DNA of 17,866 nucleotides from contig CAAGMI010000212.1 in the NCBI GenBank assembly GCA_900771005.1, positions 1 through 17,866 of the forward strand. Reading direction: 5' to 3'. Positions 10,243 to 16,774 of this stretch are shown here, one piece after another. Source of the DNA: Rikenellaceae bacterium (GTDB taxonomy: Bacteria; Bacteroidota; Bacteroidia; Bacteroidales; UBA932). The position numbers were made by a program, and so were the translations under genes. Positions within the stretch are counted from its first letter, which is position 1, and each line of letters begins with the position of its first letter. The notes beneath the pieces are model-generated. The model was given only the letters and a program-made list of their open reading frames with translations, had not been told where the DNA came from and ran no database searches.

Positions 10243-11505
10243 CCCTGCCAGGCTCTGTATTATTTCATCGATCACACCGCCGAGTTTATTATGCGGGTCT
10301 ATGACATTGTTCGTCATAAGCGAGAATGCTATGATTTCAGGGTCCTCCCCATTCTGAGGAAGTATGTATCCCGAGTAGCAGCAGACCCCATTCATTGATC
10401 CGCTCTTCATGTAGACACGCTTCTTGACGGCATCGGACGCCTTGTACAGACGCCTGCTCAAAGTACCCTCACCGGGTTGTGGCAGTGATTTGAGATATGA
10501 TTCGAAAACTTTGGTCCCGTACATTTTCGTAAGGAACGAGACGAAAAACTCGGGGGATACGTAATCCTTGCGGGAAAGTCCGCACCCGTCCAGAAGCTGC
10601 ACACGGCCTCTCGTCTCCAGCCCCATCTGAGTCAAGGCGTCAGGCAGGGGCAGATATCTGTCCGAAAGCAGACGGTACATAGTCTCGGCAAAGAAATTGT
10701 CACTTCTGTAGTTCGTTTCTTTCACAATCTCGGAAAGCGGTGAAGAGTAGGTGCAGCCGAGTTCAATGATCCCATCACGGCTTGCTACCTCCGGAGAGGA
10801 ACTGTCGGAAGTGCCACCGGTGACATGTATCCCGTTTTTCTCCAGATATTTACGGAATGCATTGGCACAGGTATCCATAGGGGATGGCTGCGCGACGAAA
10901 TCCCTTGAGAAAAGATGGTCATAGTCCTTGACGTTCTTCTTGAAATTCAGTCCGCGGGGAACCAGTGCGTCACCGCTTTCAATGTCCTCGAAAAGCCAGG
11001 ATTTTTCGATATCCCCATCCTTCAGGTATCTGGAATCAGCTATCAGCCTCCCTGATATGGTCTTTATCCCGGCATTGTCTAGAATGCCCTTCCATTTCAG
11101 AAACAGATTTTCAACATTCTCCCTTACGCCTATGGTAGGATCCGCACCTCCAAGTATATACAAGTCTCCGACGAGGGTTTCCCCGTGTATCTCCCCGACA
11201 TAGCCGATACCGGTTTTGAACCTGTAGTCTGCGCCGAGGGTGTTGAGTGCGACTCCCGTGGTTATCAACTTGACGTTGGAAGCAGGCACCATCCTCTGGG
11301 AACCGTTGTAATTCACGAGGGTGTCCCCGTTCATATTCACGGCAAAAACGCCCCAGACAGAGGACTTAAGGGGCTCTTTCGCATTATAATCCGCTACTGC
11401 GTCAATCTGAGACTGGGCGTACGATGCCGTCACGAACGCCAAAGACAACGCTATAGCAAAAAGGCCGCGAACAATCGCGGCCTTGAATATCCACCAGAAC
11501 CTCAC
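10234..11505 (-). CDS. dacB: D-alanyl-D-alanine carboxypeptidase/endopeptidase, PBP4 (S13) family
   Basis: A 423-residue periplasmic penicillin-binding protein that trims or cuts peptidoglycan peptides. All three active-site motifs are present: SNVK (SxxK, S76 to K79), SDN (268-270) and KSG (367-369). The large insertion between the first two motifs (about 95-260) is typical of class C PBP4. The signal peptide covers residues 1-30 (n-region with R2, K8 and R13; cleavage probably after ASYA). The only reasonable start is GTG at 11505, which shares one base with the stop of the upstream histone-like gene; no ATG lies before the mature part. Codons 8-16 contain a complete terminator hairpin plus U-tract belonging to the upstream gene, so full-length transcripts require readthrough. 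No separate promoter is visible just upstream. Confidence 0.9.
   Translation of the reverse strand: MRFWWIFKAAIVRGLFAIALSLAFVTASYAQSQIDAVADYNAKEPLKSSVWGVFAVNMNGDTLVNYNGSQRMVPASNVKLITTGVALNTLGADYRFKTGIGYVGEIHGETLVGDLYILGGADPTIGVRENVENLFLKWKGILDNAGIKTISGRLIADSRYLKDGDIEKSWLFEDIESGDALVPRGLNFKKNVKDYDHLFSRDFVAQPSPMDTCANAFRKYLEKNGIHVTGGTSDSSSPEVASRDGIIELGCTYSSPLSEIVKETNYRSDNFFAETMYRLLSDRYLPLPDALTQMGLETRGRVQLLDGCGLSRKDYVSPEFFVSFLTKMYGTKVFESYLKSLPQPGEGTLSRRLYKASDAVKKRVYMKSGSMNGVCCYSGYILPQNGEDPEIIAFSLMTNNVIDPHNKLGGVIDEIIQSLAGLN
11458..11484 (-). terminator. Rho-independent terminator inside the dacB signal-peptide codons
   Basis: On the minus strand AAGGCCGCG, loop ATTGTT, CGCGGCCTT is a perfect 9-bp inverted repeat followed at once by three more T (five T in a row). 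It lies 21 bp after the stop codon of the histone-like gene, the usual place for its terminator. It also lies within dacB codons 8-16 (reading K-A-A-I-V-R-G-L-F). On the plus strand the stem has no T tail. It probably ends most transcripts of the histone-like gene and limits dacB to readthrough. Confidence 0.8.
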
Positions 11506-11948
11506 TATTCAGCCTTCTTTGTGGCAGGCTTCTTTGCTGCCGGTTTCTTTTCAGCTGCAGGTTTCTTTGCTGCCGGGGCCTTCTTCTCAGCTGCCGGCTT
11601 TTTCTCTGCCGCAGGTTTCTTTGCTGCAGGAGCCTTCTTCTCTGTTGCAGGCTTCTCCTCCGGAGCATCGGCAGCGGACTTCACTGCCTGACTGAGTTGC
11701 TCGTACAGAGCGTCTGTCTTCTGAAGAAGTTCCTTGCGCAGGTTAAGGAAGTAAATCTTCTTTGAGCCTTCGATCTTCTTCTCGTTCACTTTGGTCTTGA
11801 ACTCGTTATAGGTAGCAACAGCTTCGTCGAGAAGCTTTGCGATGCTATCCTCAGATGCCTTTGGATTAACTGTGGCAAAAATAGAGCAATCCTCTACAAA
11901 TGCGCTCAGAACATACTCGATGTCTTTCTTAATATCCCTGAGATTCAT
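11505..11948 (-). CDS. Histone H1-like protein with Lys/Ala/Pro-rich tail
   Basis: A 147-residue protein without a signal peptide. Residues 1-90 are a helical domain of the kind found in Bacteroidales small conserved proteins (MNLRDIKKDIEYVLSAFVED at the start, FLNLRKELLQKTDALYEQLS near 68-87). Residues about 95-147 are a tail of imperfect repeats built from AAKKP and AAEKK units, like the C-terminal tail of histone H1 and chlamydial Hc1. The tail would bind nucleic acid by charge, so a nucleoid-associated role is likely but inferred. The gene has its own promoter (11980-12010) and terminator (11458-11484), so it is probably expressed mostly as a single-gene transcript. ATG at 11948 is well supported by a roughly 25-nt leader. 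dacB begins on its stop codon. Confidence 0.75.
   Translation of the reverse strand: MNLRDIKKDIEYVLSAFVEDCSIFATVNPKASEDSIAKLLDEAVATYNEFKTKVNEKKIEGSKKIYFLNLRKELLQKTDALYEQLSQAVKSAADAPEEKPATEKKAPAAKKPAAEKKPAAEKKAPAAKKPAAEKKPAAKKPATKKAE
11508..11663 (-). repeat. Imperfect tandem repeats encoding the Lys/Ala tail
   Basis: The last third of the histone-like gene consists of degenerate units coding AAxKKP/AAEKKP-type peptides, about 15 nt each, with variants of the plus-strand sequence ttctttgctgccggt recurring. Such an array can gain or lose units by slippage, so tail length may vary between strains (inference). Confidence 0.7.
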
Positions 11949-11979
11949 AATATTTTGTTAGTTTGATTTTTCAGCGGGA

Positions 11980-12010
11980 CAAATATACGCAAATTTTCTA
12001 TTGTATGAAA
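11980..12010 (-). promoter_or_regulatory. Promoter of the histone-like gene
   Basis: TATATTTG (11980-11987) matches TAnnTTTG. A weaker TTTC (12007-12010) lies 19 nt upstream, inside the 3' end of the NlpC/P60 gene. The expected start near 11973 leaves a leader of about 25 nt before the ATG at 11948. Confidence 0.6.
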
Positions 12011-12906
12011 TACCAGCGGTTTGTACGTATGTCACTTGTACCGTTGTTTTCTCCGACATAACCCAAGATTCTCCGGACGGCGATAGGCTTTCTTTCGTAG
12101 TAGTCAGGCTGACCTTCCACCAGGGAATTGACACGGACAAGCTGTGAGGAATGAATGATACGTCCGTTCCCGATGTATATGGCCACATGCCCTGCCTTGA
12201 GAGGCTTGTCCTTGGTCTGCGGAGTACCGAAAAAGACCAGGTCTCCCGGCTGCCATTCCGCCATATCCAGAGAAACTTCCTTCCCCGTGCGCACCTGCTG
12301 GTTGGCATCTCTCGGCAACAGGATTCCATGCATGAAATAGACGCTTCTCGTCAATCCGCTGCAATCGACATGCTTGAAGGACGTGCCTCCCCACATATAT
12401 GGAGCCCCCAGGAATCTGTACGCAAGCCGGATGATACTTTCCTTACTTTTGTCCCTGGTGTCCGCCCAATGTTCAAAATCGTCTATGCAGTCCGAACTCA
12501 CCCATCCTTCCTGCCCGGAAGGCAGAAGTACCTGTGTCCATCCGCCGGAGCTGCCACCTGCCTTGCGCAGTATTCCTCCCATGACAAGATCGCAGATCCT
12601 CGGGGCATCTGCTGAAGGGCCGGAATATACTTCCGTCATTCCCGCTGTGCATATATATTTCGGAGCTGCCAGATATTCATCGATTTCCCTCCCGCTCATT
12701 TCAACGAGTTGAAGCTCATTTATCCATCCTTCATAGGCCGGCTCCATCGCGGTGACGTGCTTCCAGTATCTCTCAGTGCTGTCAATCCTGACCACGGCAC
12801 CCATAAGCAGCTGCGTGTCAAGACCTGATTCATAGTCGGGAGCGTTCCTCAGAAAGCCCGTCGAAAGGCCTACTACGGCCCAGACTATTTCCAAAATCAT
12901 TCTCAT
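11998..12906 (-). CDS. NlpC/P60 cysteine peptidase with two SH3-like domains (YkfC-like muropeptide endopeptidase)
   Basis: A 302-residue enzyme of the YkfC type, which cuts between gamma-D-Glu and the diamino acid in peptidoglycan peptides. The order is SH3b1 (about 8-68), SH3b2 (about 85-140, GGWTQVLLPSGQEGWVSSDC) and the NlpC/P60 domain (about 155-285). Catalytic C182 lies in HVDCSGLT, with H240 in AGHVAIYIGNGR and H252 in IIHSS. Two starts are possible, ATG 12906 and ATG 12900. Neither leaves a clear signal peptide, since the hydrophobic N-terminal segment aligns with the first SH3 strand (WAVVGLSTGFLRNAPDYES), so the enzyme may act on imported muropeptides or be exported in another way. 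The promoter lies almost on the start codon, so the mRNA looks nearly leaderless. The gene has its own transcription unit between the Cys-rich lipoprotein gene and the histone-like gene. Confidence 0.88.
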   Translation of the reverse strand: MRMILEIVWAVVGLSTGFLRNAPDYESGLDTQLLMGAVVRIDSTERYWKHVTAMEPAYEGWINELQLVEMSGREIDEYLAAPKYICTAGMTEVYSGPSADAPRICDLVMGGILRKAGGSSGGWTQVLLPSGQEGWVSSDCIDDFEHWADTRDKSKESIIRLAYRFLGAPYMWGGTSFKHVDCSGLTRSVYFMHGILLPRDANQQVRTGKEVSLDMAEWQPGDLVFFGTPQTKDKPLKAGHVAIYIGNGRIIHSSQLVRVNSLVEGQPDYYERKPIAVRRILGYVGENNGTSDIRTNRWYFIQ

Positions 12907-12913
12907 ATTGACA

Positions 12914-12921
12914 CAAATATA
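12914..12921 (-). promoter_or_regulatory. Promoter -7 element for the NlpC/P60 gene
   Basis: TATATTTG (TAnnTTTG) ends only 7 nt before the ATG at 12906. The -33 region falls inside the upstream terminator hairpin and reads TTTC rather than TTTG. Transcription would begin at or within a few bases of the start codon. Confidence 0.5.
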
Positions 12922-12924
12922 TAC

Positions 12925-12954
12925 AAAAAAAGGCCACGAAATGTCGTGGTCTTT
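12925..12954 (-). terminator. Rho-independent terminator after the Cys-rich lipoprotein gene
   Basis: The minus strand has AAAGACCACGA, loop CATT, TCGTGGCC and seven T. The stem has one A-C mismatch near its base. It begins 20 bp after the stop codon at 12974. The opposite strand forms the stem with a G-U pair but lacks a T run, so termination should favour the minus strand. Confidence 0.75.
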
Positions 12955-12973
12955 AACTTTCAGGGCTGAATAA

Positions 12974-13183
12974 TTATTCAGCTACAACTGTTGAATCAGC
13001 TACCTCTGTGCAGTTCTCGCACTCGCCTTCGCATGCCTTTTCGCACTCTTCGCAAGTACCTTCGCACTCTCCGCAGCACTCTGTTGTCTCTTCAGCAGCC
13101 TGCTCAGCAGTCTTGTTGTTTCCACAAGCAGCTACAGCAAACATTGTAGCAACTGCTGCAAGAATCATAACGACCTTCTTCAT
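12974..13183 (-). CDS. Small acidic cysteine-rich lipoprotein
   Basis: A 69-residue protein. Residues 1-19 form a lipoprotein signal (MKKVVMILAAVATMFAVAAC) with C20 as the lipidated cysteine. The mature part is only about 50 residues, very rich in Glu, with eight further cysteines at 36, 37, 40, 44, 47, 51, 55 and 58 spaced by two or three residues. The pattern resembles small metal-binding proteins, but no known fold is recognised and function is unknown. Similar short EC-rich lipoproteins are, as I recall, common as hypothetical proteins in gut Bacteroidales. The ORF is real: it has a perfect promoter, an ATG at 13183 after a leader of about 50 nt, a proper lipobox and a terminator. It is a single-gene unit between two unrelated transcription units. 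Confidence 0.85.
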   Translation of the reverse strand: MKKVVMILAAVATMFAVAACGNNKTAEQAAEETTECCGECEGTCEECEKACEGECENCTEVADSTVVAE

Positions 13184-13221
13184 GGTAATAAATAGCTTTA
13201 TTTGGTTAAACTTCTAACAAA

Positions 13222-13231
13222 CAAACGTTTG
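13222..13231. promoter_or_regulatory. 10-bp palindrome at the expected transcription start
   Basis: CAAACGTTTG is a perfect palindrome located just downstream of the -7 box of the Cys-rich lipoprotein promoter, at about +1 to +10. An operator for a dimeric repressor would fit this position. It could also arise by chance in AT-rich sequence. Confidence 0.3.
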
Positions 13232-13237
13232 CTACCG

Positions 13238-13268
13238 CAAAAGTACTCAGTTTTACCAATAAAACAAA
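13238..13268 (-). promoter_or_regulatory. Consensus promoter for the Cys-rich lipoprotein gene
   Basis: TACTTTTG (13238-13245) and TTTG (13265-13268) are separated by exactly 19 nt, a full match to the Bacteroidota consensus. The -33 box lies 8 bp past the stop codon of the Ntn hydrolase gene. The predicted leader is about 50 nt. Confidence 0.8.
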
Positions 13269-13275
13269 TGATATT

Positions 13276-14349
13276 TTACAAATTATCACACTTTAACTCA
13301 AAATGGTACTCCTTATCGAAGTCGCGACGGGAATAATACGTCACTGAAGGACGCTGTAAATCCATCAGCATAGTCCACGCCGTGCCAAGGAATTTCCCCT
13401 CCACGGTTTCCTGGGTCACCGCTTCCATAGTTTCTGTCAGTTCGTCCAAAGTCATGATGCCGTCTGACTGATCATACCGCATACACAGTTGCTCATATCT
13501 GTGGTCTCCCTCGAGAAGACCGACATTCAGTTTGGCATCACACAGATAGTGATTGGCTACCATAGGGCTTTCCACCACTACCATACGGTCATCCACATAT
13601 TCGACCACCACACTTCTCCCTGATGCGTCAGAGATGGCCAGGTGGTGTGCAGAACCGATATCCGAATGCATATCAATCCCTTCCAGAAGCGAGAGAGCCT
13701 CCTCCACTGTCGCCGCCCTGTCCAGCAGATATTTCAAGGCAGCCGTTGTAGTAAGCGCCGGTTTTCCTGTCTCCTGATGCGTCTGAACGTCATCCCCGGC
13801 CATAAGGTCCGCCACAGCCAGACCCTTCTCATTTATACCGTCCAATGCAAAGAAAAGACAGGCCAATGAGATATACCGGTTCTTGAATCCCTCCGGAAGC
13901 CAGTCCTCCCCCATTCCAAGGAACTCGATATTGAAGGTACTGACAGATTCGTATCCGTTCTCAGGAAAATTATGGACGATCAATCCTGTCGCTGACCCGA
14001 AATCGAAATTCCTCCCCATCAGGACTCCTCCCTCCGGTGAACGTACGGTCATCGCAGAACATCCGAAATCCTGACTGGCGGATTCAACGGAATCGCCTTT
14101 GGAATGCCCGCGGGACAAGAAAGAGTTGATATACGAGACCATCTCGCCTGATGTACGGCCCCCTCCCTGCTCCAGCAACCCGTCAAACCCGTCATCACCG
14201 TGAAACTCCATGTAATACAATCCGTCAGAGAGTTTCTGCACGGAAAAAGCTCCTCTGACAAGAGGATAGAACTCACTGCCAACCTTTACCCCGACTGCAG
14301 CTATGGCAAGAAGGAGAATCAGAAGGGCAAATCTTAATATTCTTTTCAT
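13276..14349 (-). CDS. N-terminal-nucleophile hydrolase of the choloylglycine hydrolase/acyltransferase (C59/C45) superfamily
   Basis: A 357-residue protein with a signal anchor or signal peptide at residues 1-23 (MKRILRF then a long hydrophobic run). The likely nucleophile is C97 in DFGCSAMTV. R113 and D116 in MGRNFDF sit 16 and 19 residues later, exactly the C2/R18/D21 spacing of bile salt hydrolase. DGINEKGL (170-177) supplies the next conserved Asn. Because C97 is preceded by about 70 residues of non-signal sequence, activation would need cleavage at G96-C97, as in the acyltransferase, NAAA and ceramidase branches. It should cleave a linear amide such as an N-acyl amino acid, bile-acid conjugate or acyl-homoserine lactone; the substrate is unknown. 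ATG 14349, 10 nt after the yfcE stop, is preferred to an overlapping TTG at 14370. It is the last gene of the mutL operon, and no clear terminator follows. Confidence 0.82.
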   Translation of the reverse strand: MKRILRFALLILLLAIAAVGVKVGSEFYPLVRGAFSVQKLSDGLYYMEFHGDDGFDGLLEQGGGRTSGEMVSYINSFLSRGHSKGDSVESASQDFGCSAMTVRSPEGGVLMGRNFDFGSATGLIVHNFPENGYESVSTFNIEFLGMGEDWLPEGFKNRYISLACLFFALDGINEKGLAVADLMAGDDVQTHQETGKPALTTTAALKYLLDRAATVEEALSLLEGIDMHSDIGSAHHLAISDASGRSVVVEYVDDRMVVVESPMVANHYLCDAKLNVGLLEGDHRYEQLCMRYDQSDGIMTLDELTETMEAVTQETVEGKFLGTAWTMLMDLQRPSVTYYSRRDFDKEYHFELKCDNL

Positions 14350-14359
14350 AAAAACAATG

Positions 14360-14863
14360 TTATCTGACAATGGTACGTGGCAGTTCGAAGACCTCCATAT
14401 CCTTAATCTGGGAGTCTTCTATCTTGAACCTCAACGCAGTGCGTACGGTCTGCCACCCCTGCAGGCCTGCAGCGCCGGGATTGATTGTAAGCATATTGTA
14501 ATAGCTGTCATTCATCACTTTAAGGATATGCGAATGACCGCACACGAATATCTCCGGCCTGAATCTCTCTATCAGAGCCTGTGCCCTCATGTCATAATGA
14601 CCGGGATACCCTCCTATGTGTGTCATAAGGACACCCTTGCCTTCACAACTGAAGAACTGGTAATTCGGATAAAGATACCTTATGTCCTGCCCGTCACAAT
14701 TGCCATGCACGCCTACCACAGGCTTGAAATCGGAAAGAATACGGGTAAAAGCCTCCCCTGATCCCCAGTCCCCGGCATGCCATATCTGGTCGACGGGATC
14801 AAAGAAGCGCTTGAACTCCTCATCCAGGACTCCGTGAGTGTCTGAAATAAGTCCTATATACAT
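14360..14863 (-). CDS. YfcE/MJ0936-type metallophosphoesterase
   Basis: A 167-residue calcineurin-like phosphoesterase of the small YfcE/MJ0936 family (phosphodiesterases with poorly known natural substrates). All five metal-binding blocks are present: D8 and H10 in SDTHG, D32 in HAGDW, N55 and D57 in HGNCDG, H81 in THIGG, and H110 and H112 in GHSH. There is no signal peptide, so it is cytosolic. ATG 14863 overlaps the end of rsmE by 10 bp, pointing to translational coupling. Length is normal. Confidence 0.92.
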   Translation of the reverse strand: MYIGLISDTHGVLDEEFKRFFDPVDQIWHAGDWGSGEAFTRILSDFKPVVGVHGNCDGQDIRYLYPNYQFFSCEGKGVLMTHIGGYPGHYDMRAQALIERFRPEIFVCGHSHILKVMNDSYYNMLTINPGAAGLQGWQTVRTALRFKIEDSQIKDMEVFELPRTIVR

Positions 14864-15576
14864 GAATACTTAAAATATACAGCTTCAGCCGCAGTTATTC
14901 CGGCTGTCTCGGTGCGCAGTCTGGATGTACCCAGATGCACGGGCAGGAAGCCTTTCGCAAAAGCGGCATTCACCTCAGCTTCCGAAAAATCCCCTTCCGG
15001 TCCGATAAGCACGCAGATATCCGTACTACCGCTTTCGTCCAAAGCACTGTTTATGGAGATTCTTCTCTGCTCACCTTCGAAACAATATGCAATGAGCTTG
15101 AGGCTGTCAGCTGACGATTTTTCAATGAATTCCCGTACCGAAACCGGGTCACTGACTTGCGGGACGGCGGCCTTCAAAGACTGCTTTGCCGCACTCAGCA
15201 GGATTTTTTTCAACCTCTCCGTCTTGAAGACCCTGCGCTCGGAATGGTCGCCTATGACGGGAACTATCACGTCAACTCCCAGTTCAGTGGCCTTTTCGGC
15301 AAACCATTCATACCTTTCATTGTTCTTCGTGGGGCACACGGCAAGGGTAAGACGGTAAGGATGGGACCCGAACCCGGGTTTTTCGCTTATGACAGCCGCT
15401 ACAGCCGCCTTCGGAGACGCATCGTTAAGCCTGCACACATACAGAGTGCCCTCCCCGTCAATCACATTTATCTCATCCCCTTCCCTGTGTCTGAGCACCT
15501 TGACGCAATGACCGGATTCCTCGGTATCGAGGAAGCAGTATCCGTTTTCAATATGACTGCTGAAGAATAGTTCCAT
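14854..15576 (-). CDS. rsmE: 16S rRNA (uracil-1498-N3)-methyltransferase
   Basis: A 240-residue SPOUT-class methyltransferase that methylates U1498 of 16S rRNA using SAM. An N-terminal PUA-like RNA-binding domain (about 1-70, with HCVKVLRHREGDEINVIDG) is followed by the catalytic domain: KNNERYEWFAEKATELGVD (84-102), IGPEGDFSEAEV (191-202), and the knot-forming LGTSRLRTETAG (215-226). The ATG at 15576 overlaps the stop of the upstream Sua5 gene by one base (TAATG), and the 3' end overlaps the phosphoesterase start. Confidence 0.95.
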   Translation of the reverse strand: MELFFSSHIENGYCFLDTEESGHCVKVLRHREGDEINVIDGEGTLYVCRLNDASPKAAVAAVISEKPGFGSHPYRLTLAVCPTKNNERYEWFAEKATELGVDVIVPVIGDHSERRVFKTERLKKILLSAAKQSLKAAVPQVSDPVSVREFIEKSSADSLKLIAYCFEGEQRRISINSALDESGSTDICVLIGPEGDFSEAEVNAAFAKGFLPVHLGTSRLRTETAGITAAEAVYFKYSCI

Positions 15577-16163
15577 TATTTCCTGATAATCTGGACTTCA
15601 CCGTCAATGCCCAGCTTTATGATCTGTGACGCGCGTCCTGTGGATCCGGCCTCCAGCTTCGGAGAAACCACATAATCCACGGCATCCTTTATTTCCTGAC
15701 TGATTTCCTTGAACGACGTCGGTGTAGGTTCTCCAGAAATGTTCGCTGAAGTCGAAACCAGCGGATGTCTGAGCCTGCGTACCAGTTCCCTGCAGAAAAG
15801 AGCGGGACCTTCCTGTACTCCCTCCTCCACAAAAGGTATCCTTATCCCCACGGTGCCGTCTTCCGCCACAGCGTTCTTGGCCAGATACTGCGCCCCCGGA
15901 TATATTATCGTCATAGGAGCGTCATTGACCTCCACAAGGTCTATCGCAACCGAAGGAATCTGCTTCACGTGCATCGCAACCATATCGAGGTCAGATGCGA
16001 GCAGCACCAGGGATTTTGCTTCCGAACGGCGCTTGATGGCGAACACCTTCGCTACAGCTTCTTCATTCGTGGCATCACAGCCGATGCCCCAGACGGTATC
16101 GGTCGGATAAAGTATCACGCCTCCCTTCCGGAGGACGTCAAGAATTTCCTTATAGTCTGTCAT
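15576..16163 (-). CDS. L-threonylcarbamoyladenylate synthase (Sua5/YciO/YrdC family)
   Basis: A 195-residue protein of the YrdC-domain family, which makes threonylcarbamoyl-AMP from threonine, bicarbonate and ATP for the universal t6A37 modification of ANN-decoding tRNAs. Motifs: GGVILYPTDTVWGIGCDA (14-31), KRRSEAKSL (44-52, basic residues that bind ATP and RNA) and STSANISGEPTP (137-148). It is the short form: the C-terminal Sua5 domain is missing, so it is equivalent to TsaC or to YwlC without its tail. ATG 16163 is preferred to a TTG at 16169. It overlaps the rhomboid gene by 14 bp and rsmE by 1 bp. A YciO-like paralogue role cannot be excluded. Confidence 0.92.
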   Translation of the reverse strand: MTDYKEILDVLRKGGVILYPTDTVWGIGCDATNEEAVAKVFAIKRRSEAKSLVLLASDLDMVAMHVKQIPSVAIDLVEVNDAPMTIIYPGAQYLAKNAVAEDGTVGIRIPFVEEGVQEGPALFCRELVRRLRHPLVSTSANISGEPTPTSFKEISQEIKDAVDYVVSPKLEAGSTGRASQIIKLGIDGEVQIIRK

Positions 16164-16773
16164 TGTCAAACAATACTCCTCTTTTTCTCCACTGGAGGAT
16201 GAGCAGCCACCCTATCAAAGCTCCACCGAGATGGGCGAAATGCGCCACTCCGTCGGCAGTACCCGTGACCCCTGTCAACAGGTCAATCCCCAGGAATATC
16301 AGGACCCAGCTTCTTGCGCTCAGACTTATTGGCGGGAAGATAAGGGTCAGTCTCGAATCGGGGAACAGCATCGCGTATGCGATCAGGACTCCGTAAATCG
16401 CGCCCGAAGCGCCTACAGTAGGAGTGTTTATGTTGACCCCTCCAAGATATCCCGTACAGATATGGAACGCGGCCGCGCCCAGTCCGCATATAATATAGAA
16501 CCATAGGAATTTCCTGCTCCCTATGACCCTTTCAACCACACAACCGAAAATGAAGAGGGAGTACATATTGAAAAAGATATGGGCCCAGCCTCCGTGTATG
16601 AACATATGGGTAAACGGCTGCCACCAGCGGAAAAACGGTGATTCCGGGTAGAAAAGGGCGAAATTCGTTATCATAAACCTCTCGTTGACCAATGTCGCGA
16701 GAAAGACGATGACGTTGATGATCAGCAGATTCTTTGTCACCGTAGGTATCTGTGGTCTCTCAGTATAATACAT
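16150..16773 (-). CDS. Rhomboid-family intramembrane serine protease
   Basis: A 207-residue inner-membrane protein with about six membrane spans. The rhomboid signature is complete: HMFIHGGWAHIFFNMYSLF (56-74) with the oxyanion-hole N69, GASGAIYGVL (121-130) with nucleophile S123, and AHFAHLGGALIGW (177-189) with general base H181. It cleaves transmembrane segments of other membrane proteins; its substrates are unknown. The ATG at 16773 lies one base after the mutL stop codon, and the gene overlaps the Sua5 gene by 14 bp. In Bacteroidota a rhomboid beside mutL is, to my recollection, a common arrangement. Confidence 0.93.
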   Translation of the reverse strand: MYYTERPQIPTVTKNLLIINVIVFLATLVNERFMITNFALFYPESPFFRWWQPFTHMFIHGGWAHIFFNMYSLFIFGCVVERVIGSRKFLWFYIICGLGAAAFHICTGYLGGVNINTPTVGASGAIYGVLIAYAMLFPDSRLTLIFPPISLSARSWVLIFLGIDLLTGVTGTADGVAHFAHLGGALIGWLLILQWRKRGVLFDNDRL

Positions 16774-16774
16774 A

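Noticed and set aside
11185..11691. 168-codon plus-strand frame ending in AAGFF-type repeats
   Set aside because: The repeats are the complement of the Lys/Ala tail of the histone-like gene, and the rest is the complement of dacB, whose active-site motifs prove the other strand.
12931..12954. Plus-strand terminator from the same hairpin as 12925-12954
   Set aside because: The plus strand has no T run after the stem and no plus-strand gene upstream.
14350..14370. TTG start for the Ntn hydrolase at 14370
   Set aside because: It adds MSDNIVF before a typical MKRILRF signal sequence, and the ATG at 14349 fits better.
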